Under the pieces are notes generated by a model that was not told where the DNA came from, ran no database searches, and saw nothing but the letters and a program-made list of their open reading frames with translations. DNA of 64,000 nucleotides from Nemertoderma westbladi (lineage: Eukaryota; Xenacoelomorpha; Nemertodermatida; Nemertodermatidae): positions 180,382 to 244,381 of the forward strand of contig JAUCBJ010007822.1 of the NCBI GenBank assembly GCA_032718475.1, read 5' to 3'. A program made the translations under genes and the position numbers. Below are positions 54,873 to 64,000 of this stretch, one piece after another; within the stretch, counting starts at the first letter, position 1, and the number at the start of each line of letters is the position of its first letter.

Positions 54873-55995
54873 AATAGGATACCAATAGAATATCGAGTGC
54901 AACAAAATCTGGTAAGTCTTATGTACAAGACCCAGCACGGAACCTCACCGAGTTACATCCAAGATATGGTTAACTTCAATAAAAACACGCGATCAACACG
55001 AACCCCGAGAACAAAAGCATCGATCCCCCATAAGAATACTAAATTCGCACAGAACTCATTTGACTATCGAGGCCCAGCGTTCTGGAACGCCCTACCGAAC
55101 TGTGTAACCGAGGCAATGACACTAGAGTCTTTTAAACCCCAAGTAAAACGCCATTACTTAAATACTCTAACCGACGCATGAATCACAATTACTTGCACAC
55201 TATTAACCCACTTAATTCATAAACATGCATCGCAGTTATTTTACTAAGTTTGTTTTTCTACCTTTATTTATCTAAATACTTGACAGAATTTTTGACAGTA
55301 AATTGACAGAAAAATTCTAAGTAACAAATTTTAAATTATCCCATCTATAACCATTTTTAGATTAAATCACTGACTATTTCATTTGTGTATTTCTATTCGT
55401 AGTCCTGAATTTAATTTAATTTTATTGCTTCCCCAACAATTATACAATCTTATTACAGTAGTAGTCCACAAACAATGCATCGCAGTTCCTTTACTAAGTT
55501 TGTTTTTTTATATTTATTTTATCTAAATATTTGACAATTTTAAGTAAAAAATTTCAAATTATCCCATCCATAACCATTTTTAGATTAAAGCACTGACAAT
55601 TTTATTTGTGTATTTTTATTTGTAGTCTTGAATTTAATTTTTATTGCTTCCCCAACAATTATACAATCTCATTAGTAGTTCATGTGTATTCTAATCTGTA
55701 GTCCTAAATTTAATTTTATTACTTCCCCGACTATTTTACCTAAAACATTATTACACAGCGGGGACCCACATGGAAACGAGGTCCGCCTCATGTGGCTATC
55801 CCATTAAGTGACAATTTTATCGATATATCTCGCGCAAGATGTATACTGTTCATATATTTTTCATACCATACTGATTTAAATTCATAACAAAATATCTCGT
55901 ACTGTATCTATAACAATTGTATGGTTGCTAACGGTCTATACCAACTTAAATATTATCTATTATGTGTCCCGTCACTAATAAATCAATATCAATAT
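54873..55995 (+). mobile_element. 3' end of an L2/CR1-like non-LTR retrotransposon
   Basis: An ORF end (54873-55181) has the typical post-RT block: VQQNLVSLMYKTQHGTSPSY, then FDYRGPAFWNALPN and SFKPQVKRHYLN before the stop. About 800 bp of 3' UTR follows, with duplicated segments and a CGGGGACCCACATG-type block near 55758, ending in a short ATCAATATCAATATC tail. Such tandem tails are usual for this group. Strongly 5'-truncated; abuts A3. Confidence 0.75.
55222..55735 (+). repeat. Duplicated 3' UTR segment of the LINE (period ~249, two units plus a partial)
   Basis: AACATGCATCGCAGTT at 55222 recurs as AACAATGCATCGCAGTT at 55471, and the following ~200 bp repeat with small changes. A third partial unit starts near 55675 (GTAGTCCTAAATTTAATTTT). 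Confidence 0.75.
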
Positions 55996-56633
55996 CTATA
56001 TAAACCAATGATATATTATTGATATTGAATAGTCAGTCATAATAAGAAATTATGTAAATATTATATCTTCAACTTTATTAAGGTAATTGGCAATTAATTG
56101 CAATTAATTGAATAATTGATTTTGTAAATTCGCAATTACAATTAATTGATTGGTTCAAGACTTTAATTCAATTACAAATTAATTGATTGATATAATTTCC
56201 AATTGCAATTAATTGATTGATGATAGCATGCAATTAAATTGCAATCAATTTTTGATAACCCTCGGTTGCCGGGAATAAAACCGTTCGTATCTCAGTACAG
56301 CAGTAACTCACTCAGCTTACTCTGCTGCTGCTCTGATACTACTGTACTACCGGTACTGCTGTATACTGGTATAGGTCGTTCCAGCGTTCGGGACGTACAT
56401 TCTATAAAAATTAATGTCAGAAACAGATTCTAGTTCTAGCTGAGTGAAAGAATAGCCATTTATCAGTAATCTTTATTCTGTTACCGGTACTGCGGTACAC
56501 ATGTACACTGTGTTACTGTGTAGCAGTGTGCAGTGGCACTGTTTAAAAAGGTCGGCCCATAAGTTTTAGGGCCGCTGCACGGCCTGTCTTTTTAGTAGGC
56601 CTTGCTCAGCACGTGACTCTTCAATCAGTCAAT
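55996..56633. other. Upstream region of MRPL24 with AATTAATTG-rich repeats
   Basis: 56090-56260 is built of AATTGCAATTAATTGATTG-type words on both strands, a low-complexity inverted repeat. The rest, to the MRPL24 ATG, presumably includes its promoter and 5' UTR; no TATA box is obvious. Confidence 0.45.
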
Positions 56634-57335
56634 ATGTTTTTGAGTCGAGTATTACGCGGCTTTGCCAACGTACCCGAGTGGTTGCACCGGACACCGCGCG
56701 AGAAGGGCTACGTCTGGAGCGAACAGAAACCCGGGAGCGACGCTGACCGACACAGAAACCGAATCGATTTAACCAAGAAGAGGAACGCAAAACTCATGTT
56801 CGTAAAAGAACCACGTATTGACTTCGCTAAGGAATGGATGATTTATCCCGGCGATATTGTGAAAGTAGTCCGGGGGAGGGATGCCGGCAAGACCGGAGAA
56901 GTCCTTCAAATTGTCCCCGAAAAGAAATGGGTTTTCGTTTCAAATCTGAACACCGAACTTAGGACGACTGAGATCTCGGAAGGTAGAGTTATAGTTTTTC
57001 CTAAAGAACTTCCTATATTTTACGATTTCGTTTCGCTTATAGACCCTGCCGACGGGTTGGAAACTGAGGCCGAATACCGGCACAAGGCCGACGGTGAGCG
57101 CGTGAGGGTGGCCTCACGGACCGGGCGGATTCTCCCCCTTAGTACCGAGGCCCTCGCAATCCTTAAAGGCTTCCCGATCCCCGAGGGATGGAAGGCCGCC
57201 GATAAAGATACTCCCATCGACTCGGTTTTAGCTAAAACTTACGTACCGACTCTGAAATCTTTCGAGGAGAATATCTTTGAGAGTTTAGATATTTATGAGC
57301 CCAGGAATTACCCCGGGAAAATATATTGGTATTGA
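56634..57335 (+). CDS. MRPL24: MRPL24, mitochondrial large-subunit ribosomal protein uL24m (233 aa, intronless here)
   Basis: Structural protein of the mitochondrial 39S subunit, which binds rRNA near the exit tunnel. Seen: a mitochondrial-type basic start (MFLSRVLRGFANVPEWLHR); a KOW motif (YPGDIVKVVRGRDAGKTGEV, about residues 76-95) followed by WVFVSNLNT; SLIDPADG; GERVRVASRTGRI; and a C-terminus ending YPGKIYWY, like the xVYWY end of vertebrate MRPL24. Length is close to the usual ~216. I chose the ATG at 56634; an upstream GTG in frame is unlikely to start a nuclear gene. No introns interrupt it, so it is either a naturally single-exon gene or a retrocopy. The frame is undamaged and no poly(A) tail or flanking repeat is visible, which favours a working gene. 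Confidence 0.93.
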   Translation: MFLSRVLRGFANVPEWLHRTPREKGYVWSEQKPGSDADRHRNRIDLTKKRNAKLMFVKEPRIDFAKEWMIYPGDIVKVVRGRDAGKTGEVLQIVPEKKWVFVSNLNTELRTTEISEGRVIVFPKELPIFYDFVSLIDPADGLETEAEYRHKADGERVRVASRTGRILPLSTEALAILKGFPIPEGWKAADKDTPIDSVLAKTYVPTLKSFEENIFESLDIYEPRNYPGKIYWY

Positions 57336-58842
57336 ATTGGCACGTTCATTATTTTATATTCTTAGTCATATAATAATAACTATAATAATTAATTTGTAAA
57401 TAATATATTAAATTCATTCGTAATGACTGTTTAACTGTTTATTGATTTAAGTGTGGGGGGGGGGGTGTTTGGCGGCACATTTTTTTAAATATTTTTTCTA
57501 ATATTAGTCAGTGATTAGGCTTTATTTACCGCGCCCTTCTTTTATTTACCTGGCGCCGTTAGGTCTACACCGTAATTGATGCCTTAGAGTGCCCCATCTC
57601 AAGTTTATTCATATTCATGGCTCCTAGTACTGCAGCTGTTGCTGAATACAAAAATAGTAAACAATTGATCCACGTGGTGGGTTGCGAAGAGTTTAACGTC
57701 AGGAAGTTAACGGACTTATACTTTATTTATTGTATATACATTATACACATACACTATTGAATATACAGAATTCAAAACTTTATCTGGAAACTTATTTTGT
57801 GTAAAACTAATTAATTAAGAAATAAAGGCAATTAAAAATTAATAAAAAATAACTATATTAATTATTGAGATACGTGGATATGTATTAGTTTGTTGACATT
57901 ATCGTGTTGATCAATTAATTTACATTGGGCTTGCAGAAAGAAACTTGGGATTTCTAACGTACAGTATTACGGTAATCCATGTCACAAACTATTCAGAAGT
58001 GTCGTTTTGCATTGAGTACAAAAATGGCACCATAATATATTGGAATTTCCAGCTGTTCTTCAGTAAATTATTCACGGTATGCTGAAGTCAACGGGAATAT
58101 TATAAAAATAAATAAAATAAAAAAATTATCAAAATATTGATAAGTGTGACATATTAGTGATGTTATGCGTTACTTAGCAACACCGGAAATTTCGAATGTC
58201 ATTAACAGACGTGGTGGATCGCAACTAAAACTTACAGGATGACTATAAAGTTATTGAAATATATGGGTAACAACTGAACCAGAATGTCTTTATGTGTGAT
58301 TGAAAAAAAACAATCTATAACACAAAATAAATGATAAGTCGTCTTATTAATTGTAGTTGGTGTTGTTGATGACAAACAACACCATATTACATTGCCAATC
58401 TTTATATTATAGATAATGAAATATAGTAGAGCCTACTTAACACCGTGATACCTGGCAGGCACTCTGTAAACTACTTAGGCCCTATTCTACGGAGCCCTAG
58501 AGGAATATTTGTGAAGATATATATTTTATTATATTATTATTATTATATTATATTTTATTATTATATTTCATTTAATCACACATGTATTCATTCATTCACG
58601 ACTAATATATTTAATGCACAATGGATTAACTTTTTTAGGCCAAATAATATAATACACCATTGTGATACCAATTCATATTCATAACCTGAACAGTTCGAAA
58701 TTATTGCGAAGTAACAATTTAGTAAATATATAGTCTGGGTTGAAAGAAATTATGCTGAGAAAGCTGAGAAACATAGGCCTACTGAGATACTGTTTATGAT
58801 TATACCGCGACCGTGATCTACATACCTACCAGGTTTACCTAC
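57336..58842. other. Noncoding AT-rich DNA downstream of MRPL24
   Basis: Includes a run of 11 G (57455-57465) and long AT-rich stretches (ATTATTATTATA near 58530). No supported gene or recognisable mobile element. Confidence 0.5.
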
Positions 58843-59150
58843 TAGCTGCGACTTCCTCTCGGGTTTAGCTGCAACTTCCTCTCGGGTTTAGCTGCGATTT
58901 CCTCTCGGGTTTAGCTGCGACAACCTCTAGGTTTTTGTTGCGAATTGCGACTACCTACGGGTCCAGTTTACCTAGGATAGTTTATGACCATCTACTACTG
59001 GGTTTAATCGCGACTAACTTCCGGGTGGACATGTGACTTCCTCGCGCGTTTAGCTGCGACAACATCTAGGGTTTAGTTGCGAATTGCGGATACGTACCGG
59101 GTTCAGTTTAGACTATCTACAGGGTTTAGTTGCAACTAACTTCAGGGTTA
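58843..59150 (+). repeat. 23-bp tandem repeat TAGCTGCGACTTCCTCTCGG(GTT), decaying
   Basis: Three nearly perfect units (58843, 58866, 58889), then degenerate copies (GTTTAGCTGCGACAAC, GTTTAGTTGCGAATTGCG) to about 59150. Confidence 0.8.
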
Positions 59151-59189
59151 ACTTCAGCTGCGACAACAGATACTGGAATTTGTTATACA

Positions 59190-59832
59190 GAATCAAGGTT
59201 TGTGGCTGCTTATCTGCATCTCTTGCTTGTCTTCTTTACCATCTTTTAGCTTATTTGTGGTCCGTTTTTCCAATCAATCAAATATCCTGTTACTTATGTA
59301 TTGGCTTAATCTCAACTTTATTCATTAACTATAGGGCCATACCGCTTGTAATATTTATTAATCATTTTATTGCTTGTTGTTTGTTTGTTTATATAATTGT
59401 AGCATACAAACATTAGGGGCCGTCCAACCCCTTATAATCAAATCATATTCATTTCCCCATATCCATCTGCTGCTTTTTGTTTGTTTTAACATATATACAC
59501 CTTACAGTCAAATCATATTAATTCCTGCTGCTTGTTTGTTGTTTGTTTGTTGTATAATATAATATTTGTTTGCTGTATATATATTTTGTATATAATTGTA
59601 ACATATATATTTTTCATCAAATCATGTTAATTTTTCCATACCCGTCTGTTGCTTGTTTATTGATTTTTGTTTGTTTTCATTGTATATAATTGTAGCAAAT
59701 GTATATAATTGACAATCGTAAACTAAAAAATATTTTCCCTGACATTTTGAAATTATTAGTTTAATTGCAAACATTAAATTGCAAATACTTTTTAGTCCAT
59801 AACGCAATCATTTCCAACAAACATACATTGCA
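59190..59832 (+). other. Region upstream of the NeSL-like ORF with approximately 100-bp imperfect tandem repeats
   Basis: Units share TCAAATCATATTAATTYC, a CTGCTGCTTGTTTGTT-like block and TATATAATTGTAGCA; about three copies lie between 59430 and 59710. Probably the 5' UTR of the downstream element. No U2 snRNA or spliced-leader sequence was recognised here. Confidence 0.45.
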
Positions 59833-62800
59833 ATGGACCTGAGCTGCATCGACCTGACTGAAAGTATCCTTTTGAATGATTTTCCTCCCAAATCACTAGA
59901 TACCATCTCCGAATCAGACATTTACAGTCTTCCCAATGGAAATTGGTTGACTGGCAATATAATTGAAGCGATAGCGTAGTTCCTCTGTGACAAACAAACC
60001 CTCACCACTCGTGTCTTCAGCACCCATTTCCTTGAAGTATACAGGAGTAAGGGCTACTCTGTAGTGAAAAGATGGACTAGCAGCGAAACTTATTCTCTTG
60101 ATCTGCTTTTCTTCCCTCTCCATGTTAATTCCAACCACTGGACACTAGCTACTTTCTCACCCAAAGATACCACATTGAGATATTTTGACTCCTTAGGAGG
60201 AACAGACATTGGTATTATTTCAGACCTGAAACACTGGTTGTCCTTGGAAGCAGCCAGGCTGAAATTCCCACTGGATGATATAAAAGTGTCACCACCAATC
60301 CCTAGGCTACAACATAATTCCACTGATTGTGGCATATATGTCATCAAGTTTATTGATTTGATGCTGAAGGGCGAGGACCTCACTGGGGTCAATGGTTCTT
60401 CCATTAGCTCTTACCGTAAATATCTCCAATCCCTAGTGAAGTCGAACAGTGTCCTTATTAACCAATACCCCACTCAAGAACCCAATCTTCCTGCTTCCGC
60501 GAAACAAGCATCTATGCCCAATAAACCATCACCCACTCCCACTATTGCTTCACTCTCTGAACCATCTCCTAAAATCTGCTCTCCCATACCAACCCATCCA
60601 CCCATACCTCTGTCATCCAATACATCTGCCACTAAAGGCAACCAAACCACTATCTCTCCAACTCTTTTACCCAATGCACCAGCAACTGACCGCAACCCAA
60701 CCATTCCTGCTCCACCAGTCCGCATCCCTCAAACACTCCTGCATTCATCAATCCCCCCGCCTATACATGCCCTTCACAGCCAACAAGACACCCATTCCCA
60801 GAGTGATCCAGCAAATATTAACTTAAAGCGCACTTGCCACTCCTGCAAAAAACCTTTCTCTACTAACCATGATGGTAAACTCCGTAGGCATAAAGTATCC
60901 TCTGGCACCTACTGTCCTGGATCCGGTTCTTTGATTGCACAAACCAGTAAACATATCATTGATGCCAATCTAAATCAGATATCCCACACACTTACAAGAA
61001 CCTCATCTTCAGAAGTTCCAAATAACCTGGGAACTGGGACACCTACAAGTAGGCCTTCTGACCAGTCTCTCCAAGAAGCATTGGCTCTACTCAATGTTGT
61101 TAAGAACAGCAAGACAAGAATCCTGAAGTTTGTCCCCCGTGGGGCAAGAGTGCAGGTAGCTAAGACACTTGACGCTTGTGTCCAGGCTGTCTTATTGTCC
61201 AATGATTACCAGTCTTGGTCCAAGCTCCTTCTTATGCCTCACCTTTGCTTGATGAGACCAGAAAGAGGTGGCCGTAAGCAAAGAGTATCTTTGGCTTCCC
61301 TGGTCAATCGACAATGTGCCGCATTTAACTCTACACTGAATGTAGCTGAGTTTGCTGCTAGCTTCCCAAAACATAACACCTCCAAGCGACAAAAGCCACC
61401 ACCAGGTGACCCTGACAATCAAGCTCAAGCACATCTAGCATCAGCAATCTCTCAGAAACTGGATGAAGGGGACATCCGGGGAGCAGTTCGTATTGCTACA
61501 TGTGAGGACACTATAGCTGCTGTTGACCAACAGACTTTCAATGAGCTGCAGGCAAAGCATCCACCATGTCCTACCGACAGACGCCCTTTCCCTGAACAAT
61601 TGGACCCAGAGCCTATCTTTGTCAGTACCAAGGCAGTAAAGTCAGCTATTGAAAGCTTCAACCCAGGGTCTGCTGCAGGCCTGTCTGGTTTGCGCCCTCA
61701 ACATCTCAAGGATTTGATCTCAAAACGCTCTGGTGATTCTGGATTAACACTACTGTCTTCCACAACAGCTCTCATTAATGTTTGCCTAGCTGGAAATGTC
61801 CCCTTATCTATAAGTCCTGTCCTGGTGGGGGCTTCCCTGACAGCTTTTAACAAGACAGATGGTGGCATCCGTCCGATAGCCATTGGTGAAACACTACGGC
61901 GTTTAGCAGCAAAATGCGCTTCCCATAAGTTAGCTGAAAAGTTTTCAGATAAATTTGTACCTCTCCAACTTGGTTTCGGGATCTCTGGTGGTGCAGAAGC
62001 TGCTATCCATGCTCTATCAGATTTCATTTCAGTAGCCTCTGAAGAAGATGTTGTTGTTAAGCTTGATTTCTCAAATGCTTTCAATACCATCCGTAGGGAT
62101 CATGTAGCCGAACGCATTGCCATTGAAGCACCAGAGCTACTCCCATTCTTCCGCCTTTGCTACGAAAACTCTTCATTCCTCCCATTCGGGGATTTCCTTC
62201 TGTTCTCAGAGGAAGGATTCCAACAAGGCGACCCTGTTGCTGTTTTTGGGTTCTGCCTGGGCCTTCACCAGCAACTTGAAGATCTGCAGGCCTCACTCAA
62301 AGCAGGATACATTGATGACGTATCAGCTGGTGGAAAGTGGGACCACATCCTTGCAGAACTTATCAAGTTCAGGTCTGCTTGTGAGCAAATAGGCCTTTGT
62401 CTTAATGTTAAGAAATGTGAGGTAACCATCTTCCATAATGATAAGGCTAGGCATGACCAGATACTGGAAGCCTTCCAGACTGACTTCCCCAACATTAGGG
62501 AAACTTTGCCCAGAGACATCCTCCTCCTTGGAGCCCCAATAGGCAAGGCAGCTATCGAATCTTCATTGAACGATAAGCTTGCAAACCTCACTCTGTTCCA
62601 GTCCAGACTTAAGCTCCTTTGCAACCATGATGCGTTCTTCTTGCTAAAGAACTGTTTGGCAGTCCCTAAGCTGGTCTACTTGCTCCGCACAACACCAACT
62701 TTTGCATTCCCTGATGTTCTACGCCGTATTGACAACTGCATTAAAGACACCTTAATAGATGTTACCAATTCGGAGCTTACCCCGTCTATATTCAAGCAGG

Positions 62801-63822
62801 CTTGCCTACCAGCTCGATATGGAGGACTTGGGATACCACCAATCTCAGTCATTGCTCCATGTGCATTCCTGTCTTCCACATTAAAGAACTGCACACTACG
62901 CACAGCTATCTTTGACATCGGCGATGCTCCTCCACTCCCAGAGCGAGCACAGGCATTAAAACTCTGGCGCGATTATTCATTGACAAATGAAATTCCCACA
63001 AACCCCTCAAGACAACGTAACTGGCTAGAGCCTATTTACCAAACCCAATTTGAGGAGCTCATTCACAGTTCTGATAATTTAGCTGTTGCCCGTCTGAAAG
63101 GCTGCCGAGCACCAGGATCAGGGGACTGGCTTAATGCTCTGCCGTCATCAACTCTTGGGCTTCGTCTCTCAGACAAGCAGTTTGGAATTGCAGTTTCTCT
63201 CCGTCTAGGTGCACCTGTATGCTCCCAGCACATATGCGTGTGCGGCACCTTAGTTGATGAGACTGCAAACCATGCTCTTGTCTGCAAACACACCAAGAGC
63301 CGAAATGGTCGCCACCGCCTTTGCAACAACGCAATCTACCATGGGCTAATCGCTGCAGAGATGCCTTCAACCCTGGAGCCAATAGGATTATGTAGCTCAT
63401 CCTGCAAACGCCCAGATGGTTCTACATTGCTGCCTTGGAATAGAGGGAAGCCGCTAGTGTGGGACTTCACATGTACACACAGATTGGCTGCCTCTTATTC
63501 ATCTTCTGCTGGACTAGATGGAGCTTCAGTTGCAGACCTGGCAGAGGCTAGAAAGCTCGATAAGTACAAGGAGCTATCTAATAGTTATATTGTGCAACCA
63601 GTTGCATTTGAAACCCTGGGTGGTATTGGCCCATGCTCCTTGGCATTTCTCCGAGAGGTTGGTAGACGCATTGAGAGTAGCACAGGAAACAAACGTGCCA
63701 CTGAATTTCTCCGTCAACGAATTGGGATCTGTGTTCAGATCGGCAATGCCTCCTGCGTGACAGAATCTTTCGGTTTGGGTGAAATGGAGGGGTACAGGGA
63801 GAGACAGGGGAGACACCTCTAG
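59833..63822 (+). pseudogene. NeSL/Utopia-like non-LTR retrotransposon ORF: Ulp1 protease, zinc finger, RT, restriction-like endonuclease; one nonsense codon
   Basis: From ATG 59833 the frame is open to 63822 except for TAG at 59977-59979 (codon 49). Domains, numbered from this ATG: Ulp1/C48-like cysteine protease with His102 (SNHWTLATF), Asp119 (RYFDSLG), Gln160 and Cys166 (STDCGIYVIKF); a Pro/Ser/Thr-rich linker; a zinc finger CHSCKKPFS...H...C (about 335-355); RT with Asp745 (KLDFSNAFNTI), FQQGDPVAVFGF and Asp828-Asp829 (GYIDDVSAG); then a C-terminal CVCG...NHALVC zinc cluster, RHRLCNNAI, RPDG (about 1195) and WDFT (about 1211), the signature of a restriction-like endonuclease. This domain set is known from the NeSL and Utopia clades, which insert in spliced-leader or U2 snRNA genes. 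The stop lies before the catalytic His; no other damage is visible. Confidence 0.87.
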
Positions 63823-64000
63823 ACCAGACTGCTGATTTACCCTAAACGCCGTTGCTCTACTTGTTTTTCTTCAGTTTCTCCTAAATTGTAGTAGTCCTAT
63901 TCTGTTGTTGTTTTCTTTTTAATGATATGATAGTGAACATACTGTATGCTTAGTCTGTCAAAATATGTTGTTTTATCAGTTTTTCAGTTCTATAGTTTGT
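63823..64000 (+). other. Probable 3' UTR of the NeSL-like element, cut by the window edge
   Basis: T-rich noncoding sequence after the stop. The 3' junction and any target-gene sequence are outside the window. Confidence 0.5.

Noticed and set aside
55222-55735. CRISPR-like array
   Set aside because: Repeat units are long (about 249 bp), few and part of a LINE 3' UTR; the organism is eukaryotic.
56613-56633. GTG upstream start for MRPL24
   Set aside because: Nuclear genes start at ATG; the ATG at 56634 gives a typical targeting sequence and length.
58445-58684. Short ORF of 79 codons as a host gene
   Set aside because: Low-complexity AT-rich translation with no motifs; length expected by chance.
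59190-59832. U2 snRNA or spliced-leader target sequence beside the NeSL-like element
   Set aside because: No recognisable snRNA or SL sequence upstream, and the 3' junction is outside the window.

Overview
This is nuclear DNA from an animal, most likely a marine invertebrate. It holds an exon of the mitochondrial Fe-S scaffold gene ISCU with eukaryotic splice sites, an intronless gene for mitochondrial ribosomal protein uL24m (MRPL24), BEL/Pao LTR retrotransposons and several non-LTR retrotransposon lineages. Short palindromes such as ACCGGT and TAGGCCTA are unusually frequent in both host and element DNA. An echinoderm-like genome is my guess, not something the sequence proves. No operons, CRISPR arrays or prokaryotic features are present.

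Layout. 1-5.1 kb: a foldback repeat, the ISCU exon (minus strand), and a decayed RTE-like non-LTR retrotransposon (minus strand) lying head to head with the 5' end of a similar element in opposite orientation, which fits a twin-priming inversion. 5.1-46.0 kb: a three-level nest of LTR retrotransposons. Element A (5081-45982, plus, target duplication ATTAT) encodes gag-protease but has lost RT, RNase H and integrase. Its 3' LTR is split by element B (16538-45360, plus, target duplication TATTA), a BEL/Pao element with gag, protease, RT, RNase H, integrase and an extra zinc-knuckle ORF. That extra ORF is itself split by element A2 (29592-41970, minus, target duplication ACAGT), a second copy of the A family. 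All three target duplications are 5 bp, and the two halves of A's split LTR add up exactly to its intact LTR (611+617=1228). 46.2-54.9 kb: a third A-family copy, A3 (minus), with one LTR and no recognisable 5' LTR. 54.9-56.0 kb: the 3' end of an L2/CR1-like LINE. 56.6-57.3 kb: MRPL24. 59.8-63.8 kb: a nearly full-length ORF with an Ulp1-type cysteine protease, a zinc finger, RT and a restriction-like endonuclease (NeSL/Utopia-like), broken by one in-frame TAG at codon 49.

How the parts relate. The A family has no enzymes for reverse transcription or integration. A and B share an almost identical polypurine tract and 5-bp target duplications, so B-type enzymes are plausible mobilisers of A (inference). 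The least expected signals are a 20-nt motif repeated nine times across B in two coding frames and in noncoding DNA, three tandem hairpins in the B leader, a duplicated hairpin in the A leader, and tRNA-like A and B boxes inside the B LTR. The two host genes are separated by about 55 kb that is almost entirely transposon-derived. Mismatch counts and junctions were read by eye.
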